64,000 nucleotides of DNA from Candidatus Saccharimonadota bacterium (GTDB lineage: Bacteria; Patescibacteriota; Saccharimonadia; Saccharimonadales; Saccharimonadaceae). Positions 7,506-16,165 of this stretch are shown in pieces (positions within the stretch are counted from its first letter, which is position 1; every line of letters begins with the position of its first letter). Location: contig WRHN01000003.1 of NCBI GenBank assembly GCA_009783235.1, forward strand, positions 1 through 64,000, given 5' to 3'. The position numbers and the translations under genes were made by a program. The notes beneath the pieces were generated by a model. The model searched no databases, was not told the DNA's origin, and worked only from the letters and a program-made list of their open reading frames with translations.

Positions 7506-8759
7506 ATGGCACTACTAAAGACACCATACAAAGGCACGCGAGACCATTATCCCGAAGAGCTAAGAATTAGAAAATATATTTTTGCTAAGTGGGCGCAGGT
7601 CTGCGAGAGCTTTGGTTTTCAAGAGTATTCCACGCCAATTTTAGAACCTCTGGAAATTTATGCTGCTAAGACGGGTGACGAAATTGTCAACGAGCAGACG
7701 TATAGTTTTGAGGATCGTGGCGGACGCAAAGTAGTAATTCGCCCGGAAATGACGCCGAGCATCTCGCGCATGGTGGCGGCGCGGCGTCAAGAAATGGCCT
7801 ATCCGGCGCGGCTGTATTCCATTGCTAATTTTATGCGTTACGAAAAAATGCAACGTGGACGCGATCGCGAATTTTGGCAGCTTAACGCCGATGTTTTTGG
7901 TGATGATTCTTCGTTTGTTGAAGCCGAAGTGATTTATATGGCCGAGAAAATTCTCAAATCTTTTGGCGCAGACGAGTCAATGTTTGAGATTCGTATTAAT
8001 GACCGTCGATTGATAGATTTGGTGATGCACCAATATCTGGAGTTAAATGACACTGAGTCAAAAGCTGTGGTGCGGTTAATCGACAAGATTAATAAATTGT
8101 CGGCGAAAGATTTTGAGCTGGCCGTTAAGGATTTGTTTGGCAAAAAACGTCAAGATGAGGTTTGGAGTAAGCTAAATAGTGTGATTAACGCTAAGACGTT
8201 TGAGGAAATTCCGCCCGAAATTGTCAAGAGTGCGGAGTTCCAAAATGTGCAGGAGCTTTTTAAGGCGCTGGCTAGTCTCGGCGTTGGTTCGGCGATTTTT
8301 GATATTACGCTGATGCGTGGTTTTGATTATTATACTGGCACGGTTTTTGAAGTGTTTGATCTTGATCCTGAGAATAATCGTGCGATGTTTGGTGGTGGAC
8401 GCTATGACGGTCTGGTGGGACTTTTTGGTGTAGAGCCGATTTCGGCTTTCGGTTTTGCGCCAGGGCAACTGCCGATGGAGTTGTTTTTGGAGAGCCATAA
8501 ATTGCTGCCAAGATTGCTCAGCGAGATCGAAATTGGCATAGCTTTGGTTGAGCCAGAATATGTTAGCCAGGCGTTTGAGTTGGCCGAAAAACTGCGAGAC
8601 GAAGGCCACAATGTTGAGCTTGATAGTCGCGACGTTAAGTTGGACAAAAAATTTAAAACTTTCGAAAAAAAGGGCATTGAAAAAGCTATTGTGTTTGGCG
8701 AGGCCGAGGCTAAGTCGGGCGAATATGAGATTAAAAATCTTGGTAGATCGGGGCGTTAG
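7506..8759 (+). CDS. hisS: Histidine--tRNA ligase
   Basis: A 417-residue class II synthetase that charges tRNA-His. Motif 2 is recognisable around residues 98-125 (FMRYEKMQRGRDREFWQ). The histidine-specific motif RGFDYYTGTVFE is at about 271-282, and FGGGRYDGL at about 297. A C-terminal HGTP anticodon-binding domain follows (about 335-417). Motif 3 reads GFAPGQLPMELFL, where many bacterial enzymes have GLERL, so the usual motif-3 arginine is not visible. The anticodon domain and histidine motif favour a true synthetase over HisZ. The ATG is one base after the preceding stop, with AAGGGGG just upstream. Confidence 0.9.
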   Translation: MALLKTPYKGTRDHYPEELRIRKYIFAKWAQVCESFGFQEYSTPILEPLEIYAAKTGDEIVNEQTYSFEDRGGRKVVIRPEMTPSISRMVAARRQEMAYPARLYSIANFMRYEKMQRGRDREFWQLNADVFGDDSSFVEAEVIYMAEKILKSFGADESMFEIRINDRRLIDLVMHQYLELNDTESKAVVRLIDKINKLSAKDFELAVKDLFGKKRQDEVWSKLNSVINAKTFEEIPPEIVKSAEFQNVQELFKALASLGVGSAIFDITLMRGFDYYTGTVFEVFDLDPENNRAMFGGGRYDGLVGLFGVEPISAFGFAPGQLPMELFLESHKLLPRLLSEIEIGIALVEPEYVSQAFELAEKLRDEGHNVELDSRDVKLDKKFKTFEKKGIEKAIVFGEAEAKSGEYEIKNLGRSGR

Positions 8760-8763
8760 CTGG

Positions 8764-8792
8764 TTGCATTTTTGCGTGAGTTAGCATAAACT
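8764..8792 (+). promoter_or_regulatory. Probable promoter of the 8814 gene
   Basis: TTGCAT (8764-8769), 17-bp spacer, TAAACT (8787-8792). An AGGGAGGG Shine-Dalgarno precedes the ATG at 8814. Confidence 0.5.
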
Positions 8793-8813
8793 TATATGTA
8801 ATTAGGGAGGGCG

Positions 8814-9815
8814 ATGAGCGAAACAGTGACGATAAAAGGAGTTTTATATGAAGCAGCGACGGGGTTGCCGGTTAAGGTTGCCAAAAAACCTGCGCCTAGT
8901 GTGAAGACCTTAAAACCTGGCGAGAAGTTAGCGCGAGGTGTAGTTGGTGAGCGAGTGGTTATCAAGAAAACTTCAGCGACTAAGCCCGCAGTGGCCGTCA
9001 AGAAACGATCGCCGGCTAAAGTTCGTGGCAGTGCGCGCAGCAGGCGTCCCCAGAAATCAGTCACGCTAAGCCGTCGTTACGTCACTAAACCAATCCACGC
9101 AGTTCATGTGTCGGCTCCGCGTTCAACAACTGTCAAAAAACACCCCGAGGTCTCGCATTTTAACAACGGCACGCCTTTGCCGAGCCCGGTTAGACTGCCA
9201 GTTAAACCAGCGTCCCAGCCAAAACCTCGGCCAAAGACCATTGTTACTCCAAAAAACTTGATGACTGACGTTCATCGCGTTGCGCCTCAATCGAAATCGC
9301 ATTCAAAACCTCTGGCCAAAAAACCAGAGTCCGCCAGAGCGCTGCCGCTTGAAGAAATCGACCATGTTTTTAGCGAAGTCACTAAATCGATTAGTCAAGA
9401 AATTAAAAAAGACGTTAAAAAAATTAAAAAATCGCCCAAGAGTTTTTATATTATTACGGGTATCGTAGCGGTGGTATTGATTGCGGGGATAGTAGCGATT
9501 TTTCGCTTGCCGCAACTTGAAATGTTGATTGCGTCGCACTACGCAAAAGTTGACGGTCATATACCAACTTACGTAGCTCCAGGGTATTATATTAACGGTT
9601 CGATTAGTTATTCGCCTGAGCAGGTACATATAAAATATCGCAATGATCGTCAAGGTGAAGAATATACATTGGTAGAATCGAAAACCACAGAAGCCGATGC
9701 AGATTTAGTGATTAGTGGCAATACGGCGGTGTTTACTAAGGACGGCATTCGTTATCAAATTATATATTCGGCGCTGTCTGAAGAACAAGTTCGGCGCATC
9801 GCAGACAGTCTTTAG
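8814..9815 (+). CDS. Single-pass membrane protein with basic Lys/Pro-rich N-terminal region
   Basis: A 333-residue protein of unknown function. Residues 1-170 are strongly basic and rich in Lys, Pro, Ser and Thr, so they are probably disordered and cytoplasmic. One membrane helix lies at about 213-235. The C-terminal 95 residues form a compact extracytoplasmic domain (YVAPGYYINGSISYSPEQ onward) reminiscent of DUF4367-type domains. That resemblance is weak. The start is supported by AGGGAGGG at a good distance. It stands between hisS and gltX on its own transcript. Confidence 0.7.
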   Translation: MSETVTIKGVLYEAATGLPVKVAKKPAPSVKTLKPGEKLARGVVGERVVIKKTSATKPAVAVKKRSPAKVRGSARSRRPQKSVTLSRRYVTKPIHAVHVSAPRSTTVKKHPEVSHFNNGTPLPSPVRLPVKPASQPKPRPKTIVTPKNLMTDVHRVAPQSKSHSKPLAKKPESARALPLEEIDHVFSEVTKSISQEIKKDVKKIKKSPKSFYIITGIVAVVLIAGIVAIFRLPQLEMLIASHYAKVDGHIPTYVAPGYYINGSISYSPEQVHIKYRNDRQGEEYTLVESKTTEADADLVISGNTAVFTKDGIRYQIIYSALSEEQVRRIADSL

Positions 9816-9878
9816 TTTTGAGCGCGAGAGTTTTAAGAATTTTTTAGTGGCACAGCCTAGCCCTTCTGGGCGTGCGTG

Positions 9879-9887
9879 TGTTATACT
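9879..9887 (+). promoter_or_regulatory. Extended -10 promoter of gltX
   Basis: TGTTATACT, whose last base is 7 nt before the ATG at 9894; a leaderless transcript is predicted. Confidence 0.65.
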
Positions 9888-9893
9888 GCTGAT

Positions 9894-11318
9894 ATGGTAA
9901 AAGTTCGCACTCGTTTTGCTCCCAGCCCGACTGGGTTTGCACATGTTGGCAATATTCGTACGGCGTTGTTCTCCTTTTTAGTAGCACGCCATACCGGTGG
10001 TGAATTCATCTTAAGACTCGAAGATACTGATAAAAATCGAGAAGTTGTAGGGGCTGATGATTACATTTTAGATGCTGTCAAAAATCTGGGAATTGTTTAC
10101 GATGAAGGACCCGATATTGGCGGACCGTTTGCACCGTATCGCCAGAGCGAGCGACTGGACGTTTATAAAAAGTGGGCCGATAAATTGGTGGCGACTGGGC
10201 GAGCTTACGCCGATCCATATACGCCGGAGCAAGTCAAGAGCTTTCGCGTGGAAGCAACTAGAAACAAGCATGCCTTTTTATACCGTAATCATCGACCAGA
10301 TAACCCGCCAGCGTGGGATGGCACTCGTCCACTACGCTTCAAATCTGACCCCAAAAATTACGCCTGGCACGACGAGGTAATGGGTGATTTGCATGCCGGC
10401 GAAGAGGCAATTGATGATTTTATTATAATTAAGTCTGATGGATACCCGACCTATAACTTTGCTCACATTGTTGACGACGCTGAAATGGAAATCACCCACG
10501 TCATTCGTGGTCAGGAGTTTGTGTCCAGCATGCCGAACTACCTTAATTTATACGAAGCGTTGGAGATTTCGCGGCCCATTTTTGCGACTATGCCACACAT
10601 TTTGAACGAAACTGGTAATAAAAAACTTGGTAAGCGCGACGACGCTAAAGACGTTATGGAATATTTCAAAGAAGGTTTCCTGCAGGAAGCGATGGTTAAT
10701 TTTATCGCTAGTATGGGCTGGAATGACGGCACAGAGCAGGAGATTTTTTCTGTGGACGAACTAGTCGCTAAATTTAGCCTCGACCGCGTCGGTCGCAGTG
10801 GCGCACGCTTCGACGAAAAGCGTCTGATTTGGATGAATGGACAGTGGATTAAACGGCTTAATTTAGATGATTTGTACGAACGGGCGCAAGACTTTTGGGG
10901 AACATCTGGTCGAGAAGCCAGTGATGATGAGAAAAAGAAAGTTCTAGCTATTATCCAGGACAGATTGAAAGTTTTGGCAGATTTACCAGCACTCAGTGAG
11001 TACCTCTTCGAACGACCGCAGCCAAATTGGACGATGGTTGACAGTAACAAGCAACTCGTCAAATTGAATCGCGACGAACAGATCAAGCTGCTCGAAACTA
11101 CGGCAGCCAAGCTTGAAATGACTGACTGGACAGAAGAAAAAATCCAGATTAGCCTTAACGAACTATTGGAGCAGACTGGTCAAAAACCGCCAGTTTTGTT
11201 TGGGCTAATTCGTTTTGCTTTGACTTGGGCTATATTTTCGCCTGGGCTCCCAGAAACTATGGCACTACTTGGACGTGAGGAAACGCTGGCACGGCTTAAA
11301 ATAGCCACCGCTGGATAG
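9894..11318 (+). CDS. gltX: Glutamate--tRNA ligase
   Basis: A 474-residue class I synthetase that attaches glutamate to tRNA-Glu, possibly also tRNA-Gln in an organism using the GatCAB route. The N-terminal RFAPSPTGFAHVGN carries the HIGH-type motif (HVGN at about 17-20). The second signature is KKLGKR (about 243-248), a KMSKS variant. The helical anticodon-binding domain occupies the C-terminal third. The family start is MVKVRTRFAPSPTG at 9894; an upstream extension to 9876 would overlap the -10 box and is rejected. Confidence 0.95.
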   Translation: MVKVRTRFAPSPTGFAHVGNIRTALFSFLVARHTGGEFILRLEDTDKNREVVGADDYILDAVKNLGIVYDEGPDIGGPFAPYRQSERLDVYKKWADKLVATGRAYADPYTPEQVKSFRVEATRNKHAFLYRNHRPDNPPAWDGTRPLRFKSDPKNYAWHDEVMGDLHAGEEAIDDFIIIKSDGYPTYNFAHIVDDAEMEITHVIRGQEFVSSMPNYLNLYEALEISRPIFATMPHILNETGNKKLGKRDDAKDVMEYFKEGFLQEAMVNFIASMGWNDGTEQEIFSVDELVAKFSLDRVGRSGARFDEKRLIWMNGQWIKRLNLDDLYERAQDFWGTSGREASDDEKKKVLAIIQDRLKVLADLPALSEYLFERPQPNWTMVDSNKQLVKLNRDEQIKLLETTAAKLEMTDWTEEKIQISLNELLEQTGQKPPVLFGLIRFALTWAIFSPGLPETMALLGREETLARLKIATAG

Positions 11319-11339
11319 CTTGCAAAACATAAGCGCTTC

Positions 11340-11348
11340 TGTTAAAAT
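11340..11348 (+). promoter_or_regulatory. Extended -10 promoter of the 11372 operon
   Basis: TGTTAAAAT; the predicted start near 11355 gives a short leader of about 17 nt that contains AAGGAAA. Confidence 0.55.
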
Positions 11349-11371
11349 TATCTCAAGGAAAGCCTTTTGTA

Positions 11372-12316
11372 ATGGAAGAAATATTTAGCAGCGCACAGAC
11401 TTTTGCGGTAGCCGCGAATACCGCTGTGGCGAGCGGGCAATCGTTTTCGCCAGTCGTGCTCGTCGAAAACATCTACCGCGGTCTGAGTTTACCGATGCCA
11501 GACCCCACTGCTATGGGGCGCGTTTTTGCTTTAGCCACGGCCGCCATCGCGTTGTTGATGGTTCTGGCGTACGTTTATCACGGTTTTTTCATGCAAAAAA
11601 TATTCAAAAAAACCGGCACGGTGCCAGCCTGGTCAGCTTGGGTGCCAGTTTATGGCCAGTGGAAATTCCTAGAAGCTGGCAAGCAGACATGGTGGTTGAT
11701 TTTTATACCGTTGGTGAACCTGGTCTTTATGATTGTGGCGGCCTATCGAATTGCGACCGGGCTCAGGAAAGGCAGCGGCTATATTGTCTTGTTTCTGTTT
11801 TTCCCATGGCTGTGGTTGATTTTGCTGAGCTCAAAGCGGGTGACAGCTATTTCGGAAGGCGTGGTCAATGACGAATATGAACCACCTGAATATGAGCCAG
11901 AGCCAGTGATTGAGAGCCACGAAGAAAATGACAATGAGGGCAATGGGCCGGTGAGTAGTATAGTGACCGATCCGACGGCCGCTGCTACCGCTGTAGCGAC
12001 CGCGGCGACGGCTGGACTAGATGGTGCTCCAGATTTTGATCCGAACAACGAGGCGGCGGGTGTCAAACCAGAAGTTAGCGCGAAAGAGAAGTCGATGAAT
12101 CCTTTTCCAGAAGAGTCAGTTTTTGAGATTCGTCAGGCCGAAGAAAAAGCTAAACAACAGGCTGAGATTGACGCGGCCAATGCTGTGCCAGAGGAGCCTG
12201 CGTCCGCTGAGTTAGCCGCTGATACTGGCAGCACGACGGAAGACGTCAAAACTCCAGACGCTCTTGCAGCACCAAGCGTCGAGCCACCGCTAACAGAAGA
12301 AGTTAAGACAGAGTAA
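11372..12316 (+). CDS. DUF5684-like membrane protein with acidic C-terminal tail
   Basis: A 314-residue protein. Hydrophobic segments lie at about 49-70 and 95-155. Between them is the sequence style PAWSAWVPVYGQW, typical of DUF5684, a small membrane module often found with signal peptidases and envelope proteins. From about residue 170 to the end the chain is Glu/Ala/Pro-rich and probably disordered. The next two genes, a histidine kinase and a receiver protein, have similar tails and follow within 5 and 17 bp, so the three are probably one operon and may act together. The biochemical function is unknown. Confidence 0.7.
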   Translation: MEEIFSSAQTFAVAANTAVASGQSFSPVVLVENIYRGLSLPMPDPTAMGRVFALATAAIALLMVLAYVYHGFFMQKIFKKTGTVPAWSAWVPVYGQWKFLEAGKQTWWLIFIPLVNLVFMIVAAYRIATGLRKGSGYIVLFLFFPWLWLILLSSKRVTAISEGVVNDEYEPPEYEPEPVIESHEENDNEGNGPVSSIVTDPTAAATAVATAATAGLDGAPDFDPNNEAAGVKPEVSAKEKSMNPFPEESVFEIRQAEEKAKQQAEIDAANAVPEEPASAELAADTGSTTEDVKTPDALAAPSVEPPLTEEVKTE

Positions 12317-12320
12317 TAAT

Positions 12321-13760
12321 ATGGGATTATTCAGCCGTTCTAATAAATCATCTAAGCTGGCCAGCGGTCATCACACATCTGGTAATGATACCTCTGATTT
12401 GATTATAAATTCTATTAGCGATGGCGTGGTGCTGCTTGACAGCACGGGTAATATTAGGGTGGTTAACCCAGGCGCTAGCACTATTACTGGCTGGCGTAGC
12501 AAAGACGCTTTTGGCCTGAATTATCTATCGGTAGTTAAGCTGGTTGATGACAAAGATGTCGAGGCCAAAGACAGCGCCAATCCAATAGCCGAGACTCTAA
12601 AAACGTGCCAGCCCAAAAATACCGATGCTCTGTTTTTGCTCACTAAGTCTAATAGAAGAATCAACGTTGACGTTAGCGTGTCGCCAGTTTCTAACAATGA
12701 AAATCGCGGCGCTATTGTGGTGTTTCGTGATATTACCTTGCGTAAACAAAACGAAGAAGAAAAGAGCAATTTTATTTCCACCGCCTCGCACGAAATGCGC
12801 ACGCCAGTGGCGATTATCGAGGGATATTTGGGAATGTTGCTTAACTCTCAGCTCGCCACTATTGACGATCGCGCCAAAAACTATGTTGAAAAAGCGCACG
12901 AAAATTCACAACACCTAGGCAATTTATTTCAGGATTTGTTAGACATCACTCAGCTGGACGACAATCGAATGGAGCAACACCCTTCGCCGATTAACGCCAT
13001 AGATTTTTTGCGTGGCGTGGCGGAGGATTTGCAGCCAAAAGCTAAAGAAAAAAATCTGCAGTTGGTTTTTGCTATGGGCAACTACAGCTCGGCGGTGGTG
13101 ATGCCGACTTATCATATTATGGCCGACAAAGATCATCTGTTGGAAATATTGGAAAACGTGATTGACAACGCCATTAAATATACTGACAACGGAAGTGTGG
13201 ATGTGAGCGTGGACGGCGATGTGTCGAAAGTGCGCTTTGTTGTTAAAGACAGCGGTGTTGGCATTGCGCCAGAAGACGTTTCTCACTTGTTCCAGAAGTT
13301 TTATCGTGTAAATAATGACGACACACGCGAAGTTGGCGGCACTGGCTTGGGGTTGTATCTGGTTAAAAAAATGGCTGAGTCGATGGACGGTCGGGTTTGG
13401 CTAGAGAGCGAACCCAAAAAAGGCAGCACTTTTTACATTGAATTTCCACGAATTTCTGACGCGCAGGTTAATTTATATAACAATCAAGACAAAGTTTTGA
13501 AGGTGCAAAATCCGTTGCAGCAAGTTGAGCCAGAAGAAGAGACGGAGGCCCAAACAGAGAAAACCCCAGAGACAGATTCGGTTTCTGACTCAGAGGTTGA
13601 GCCGACCGAGGAGCCAACGGCAGGGCCGGAAACTGAGCAAGAAGCGCCCGTAGAGCAGGAACCCGCAGAAGAGCCATCAGCAGAACAGTCATCAGTGGAG
13701 CAGCCGCCTCAGGCGCCCACAGAGGAACAAAACGATATTGCAAACCAAGCACAAGCGTGA
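12321..13760 (+). CDS. PAS-domain histidine kinase with acidic C-terminal tail
   Basis: A 479-residue cytoplasmic sensor kinase without clear membrane helices. A PAS domain (about 25-140) precedes the HisKA dimerisation domain with the phospho-acceptor in FISTASHEMRTP (His near 157). A HATPase domain follows, with N box (NVIDNAIKYTDNG), DSGVGIAPED and GGTGLGLYLV. The last 85 residues are Glu/Pro/Gln-rich low complexity, which is not part of the family core. It probably phosphorylates the receiver protein encoded next. The signal is unknown. The adjacent DUF5684-like membrane protein may tether or inform it. Confidence 0.9.
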   Translation: MGLFSRSNKSSKLASGHHTSGNDTSDLIINSISDGVVLLDSTGNIRVVNPGASTITGWRSKDAFGLNYLSVVKLVDDKDVEAKDSANPIAETLKTCQPKNTDALFLLTKSNRRINVDVSVSPVSNNENRGAIVVFRDITLRKQNEEEKSNFISTASHEMRTPVAIIEGYLGMLLNSQLATIDDRAKNYVEKAHENSQHLGNLFQDLLDITQLDDNRMEQHPSPINAIDFLRGVAEDLQPKAKEKNLQLVFAMGNYSSAVVMPTYHIMADKDHLLEILENVIDNAIKYTDNGSVDVSVDGDVSKVRFVVKDSGVGIAPEDVSHLFQKFYRVNNDDTREVGGTGLGLYLVKKMAESMDGRVWLESEPKKGSTFYIEFPRISDAQVNLYNNQDKVLKVQNPLQQVEPEEETEAQTEKTPETDSVSDSEVEPTEEPTAGPETEQEAPVEQEPAEEPSAEQSSVEQPPQAPTEEQNDIANQAQA

Positions 13761-13766
13761 TAGAAT
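13761..13766 (+). promoter_or_regulatory. Possible internal -10 box before the receiver gene
   Basis: TAGAAT preceded by TGA; it lies 12 nt before the ATG at 13778, just after the kinase stop, and AGGGGTGG serves as Shine-Dalgarno. Confidence 0.4.
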
Positions 13767-13777
13767 AGGGGTGGAAA

Positions 13778-14578
13778 ATGGCGAAGATTTTATTAGCTGA
13801 AGATGATAATAGCCTGCGTGAGATTTACGGTACGCGGCTTTTGGCTGAAGGGTACGATATTGTTTCTGCCCCTGACGGCGAAGCGGCTCTGCAGATGGCT
13901 GTCAAAGAAAAACCAGACCTGATTTTGAGCGACGTGATGATGCCGCGCATCTCTGGTTTTGAGATGATTGATATTTTGCGCTCGCAAGACGAAACTAGAA
14001 ATATCAAGGTTATTGTGATGACCGCCCTTTCGACCGACGGTCAGCGTGAAAAAGGTGAATCTTTGGGTGTTGATAGATACCTGGTCAAATCGCAAGTTGG
14101 CATTGAGGACGTGGTGGCGGCCGTTCATGAAGTTCTGGGCGACGCCGGCGCAACTATAGCGTCAACTGCTAATGATCCAAGTGAGTCGGTGGTGTCAGAG
14201 GCAGCAGCGCAGCCAACGACGCCCGAGCCTACTGCTCCAGTCGAGCCAATAGCGGTAGAGCCAGCGGTGGTATCGCCAGAAGTTGCTGCTAATCCTGCCC
14301 CTAATATTGTTCCTAGCACTGACCCAGTAGAAGCTGGGACGATATCGGCTGTCGAGACTGATGTGCAGCCAGAAGAAGAATTGTCTCCGACATTAAGTTT
14401 TGATAACGAAATTTTGGCCGAGGCGGTCAGCGAACCAATGCCTGTCCAGGAGCTAGCGCCAGCAAGTGACCCAGCGACTGCGCCAGAGGTTGCACCCGTA
14501 GTCGAAAGCGCCAACGAAACGTCAACAGAGGGCGCCGAGATTTTTGATGAAGTTCCGCCGCCAGCAGCGTCATATTAA
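13778..14578 (+). CDS. Stand-alone response-regulator receiver protein with acidic tail
   Basis: A 266-residue protein. The receiver domain (1-122) has the acidic pair EDD (8-10), the phospho-acceptor Asp52 in SDVMMP, the conserved Thr in VMTAL and a Lys in YLVKS. There is no DNA-binding or enzymatic output domain. The remaining 140 residues are Pro/Ala/Glu/Val-rich low complexity, similar in style to the tails of the two preceding gene products. It probably signals by protein-protein contact, as CheY-like proteins do. It is the likely partner of the kinase encoded 17 bp upstream. Confidence 0.88.
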   Translation: MAKILLAEDDNSLREIYGTRLLAEGYDIVSAPDGEAALQMAVKEKPDLILSDVMMPRISGFEMIDILRSQDETRNIKVIVMTALSTDGQREKGESLGVDRYLVKSQVGIEDVVAAVHEVLGDAGATIASTANDPSESVVSEAAAQPTTPEPTAPVEPIAVEPAVVSPEVAANPAPNIVPSTDPVEAGTISAVETDVQPEEELSPTLSFDNEILAEAVSEPMPVQELAPASDPATAPEVAPVVESANETSTEGAEIFDEVPPPAASY

Positions 14579-14600
14579 ATTGATTTTTTTCAAAAAATAT

Positions 14601-14608
14601 TGTAGAAT
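14601..14608 (+). promoter_or_regulatory. -10 promoter of the 14615 gene
   Basis: TGTAGAAT; its last base is 7 nt before the ATG at 14615, which predicts a leaderless transcript. Confidence 0.6.
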
Positions 14609-14614
14609 ATCAGC

Positions 14615-16165
14615 ATGGATAGCTTAAATCCTTTTGGGCAGGCTTTTCGGAGCAATCTAGCCAATGTCGCCGCCGCTAGGCAGGCGTTTTTGGAATATAA
14701 CGCCAAGAATGAATGTTTTCATATCACTGGCACTGGCAAATTCATCACGGGCGCTTACGAGCAACTGAGAAATGCTAGCGAAAATGCCGAACAGCACCTA
14801 TTGCTACAGCGAGCGATTAGGCGTTTTTTGAAAAGATTTTATTTGACCAACGGCGACAGAGTCAATGACGACGTTGGTATTGAGCTTATCACCGAGCTAA
14901 CTCTGGCGGGTTACGTCAAAAACGACTCGGTGCCAGTTAGCACGGTCAAGTTGATTACCAAGTTAATTGCTGAATATACCGCAGCTCGGGATACTATTAA
15001 AAGAAAAGTTTCGTTCCAGAGACTGAATATTTATACTATTGACCCGCTATCGGTTGAAATATCTGAAATTCTGAGCCCGCGTTACGAGGTGGCTGCTATC
15101 ACAGATCTGGCCTATCATTATTTTATTACTAATCTGCAGATCAAGGGTTACTGGAAGAAAAAACCAGCGGATTATACGGAGGCGTTGTTTGTGGCGATTT
15201 ATTCGACGATTTTGCGGGCTGACGAACAGGGCATTCGTCATGAATATCTGCGCCGTTTTAAGGTTAAACCTGGGCACGCCGATTTCTTGCAGCGAAATCA
15301 ACAGGTTGACGCGCTGTTGAAATCTCCGACTGCCGATAAATTGCAAAAAATTGTTGACCGTCAGGGGTCGCCGTTTCGTATTTTGTTCCAAATGGTCAGC
15401 AGCGATCAGTTTGATGTTAGTAAGCTACTGTTGACCCGTACGGCGTTTTTGACTAATTTCGAGGTAGCGGTGAAGGCTCATTACGAATCGCTGGACTCCT
15501 CGATTAATCGCGGCGTGGTGCGCAGCATTATTTTCTTGATTATTACTAAATTTCTTCTCGGCATTGCCGTGGAGCTGCCGTATGATTATATGATTTTGGG
15601 CTACATTCAATGGTTGCCGCTGGTGATTAACTTGTTGTTCCCGCCGATTTATATGTTCATTTTGCGCTTTACTATGTACATGCCAGACCAGGCTAACACT
15701 ACGGCGCTGACTGCAGAAATAGATCGTATTTTGTTCCAGACGCCGAGCAAGTTGATCGTGCGTCCACCCAGAAAATTCGGTTTGGGCTACAAGCTATTCT
15801 ATGCGTTTGTAGTTTTGGCAGTATTTTACGGCGCCGGCGCGGCTCTGGTTAGCCTGGGCTTCAACTGGGTGCAGTTGATTATTTTCTACGTTTTCGTCTC
15901 AGGCGCTTCGTTCTTGGGCTTCCGCCTGAACCGCTTAATTCGTGATATTGAAATTATCGCCAGCCACCAAAACATCGTAACTATCGTGCGGGACTTTCTT
16001 TATATGCCGTTTGTGATTGTCGGGCAATGGGTAACTGAAAAATACCAAAAAATTCACATCGTGTCGCGATTGCTGGACATGTTCGTTGAGTTGCCGCTGA
16101 AGAGTATCTTGTACATGATCCGTCAATGGACTAATTTTATTAGCGGCGAAAAGGACAGATTGTAA
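14615..16165 (+). CDS. Large membrane protein, unknown function
   Basis: A 516-residue protein. The N-terminal 300 residues are soluble, mostly helical and charged. About four or five membrane helices follow (around 304-325, 335-355, 392-415, 418-435 and perhaps 455-475), and the C-terminus is short. I recognise no family. The gene is co-directional with der, and its TAA overlaps the der ATG by one base, so the two are translationally coupled. An envelope role is possible, but nothing in the sequence fixes it. The start at 14615 is set by the promoter position and by the absence of another good start. Confidence 0.75.
   Translation: MDSLNPFGQAFRSNLANVAAARQAFLEYNAKNECFHITGTGKFITGAYEQLRNASENAEQHLLLQRAIRRFLKRFYLTNGDRVNDDVGIELITELTLAGYVKNDSVPVSTVKLITKLIAEYTAARDTIKRKVSFQRLNIYTIDPLSVEISEILSPRYEVAAITDLAYHYFITNLQIKGYWKKKPADYTEALFVAIYSTILRADEQGIRHEYLRRFKVKPGHADFLQRNQQVDALLKSPTADKLQKIVDRQGSPFRILFQMVSSDQFDVSKLLLTRTAFLTNFEVAVKAHYESLDSSINRGVVRSIIFLIITKFLLGIAVELPYDYMILGYIQWLPLVINLLFPPIYMFILRFTMYMPDQANTTALTAEIDRILFQTPSKLIVRPPRKFGLGYKLFYAFVVLAVFYGAGAALVSLGFNWVQLIIFYVFVSGASFLGFRLNRLIRDIEIIASHQNIVTIVRDFLYMPFVIVGQWVTEKYQKIHIVSRLLDMFVELPLKSILYMIRQWTNFISGEKDRL

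Noticed and set aside
12321-13760. Histidine kinase as a membrane-bound sensor
   Set aside because: No hydrophobic helix is present before the PAS domain, so it is cytoplasmic unless tethered by a partner.
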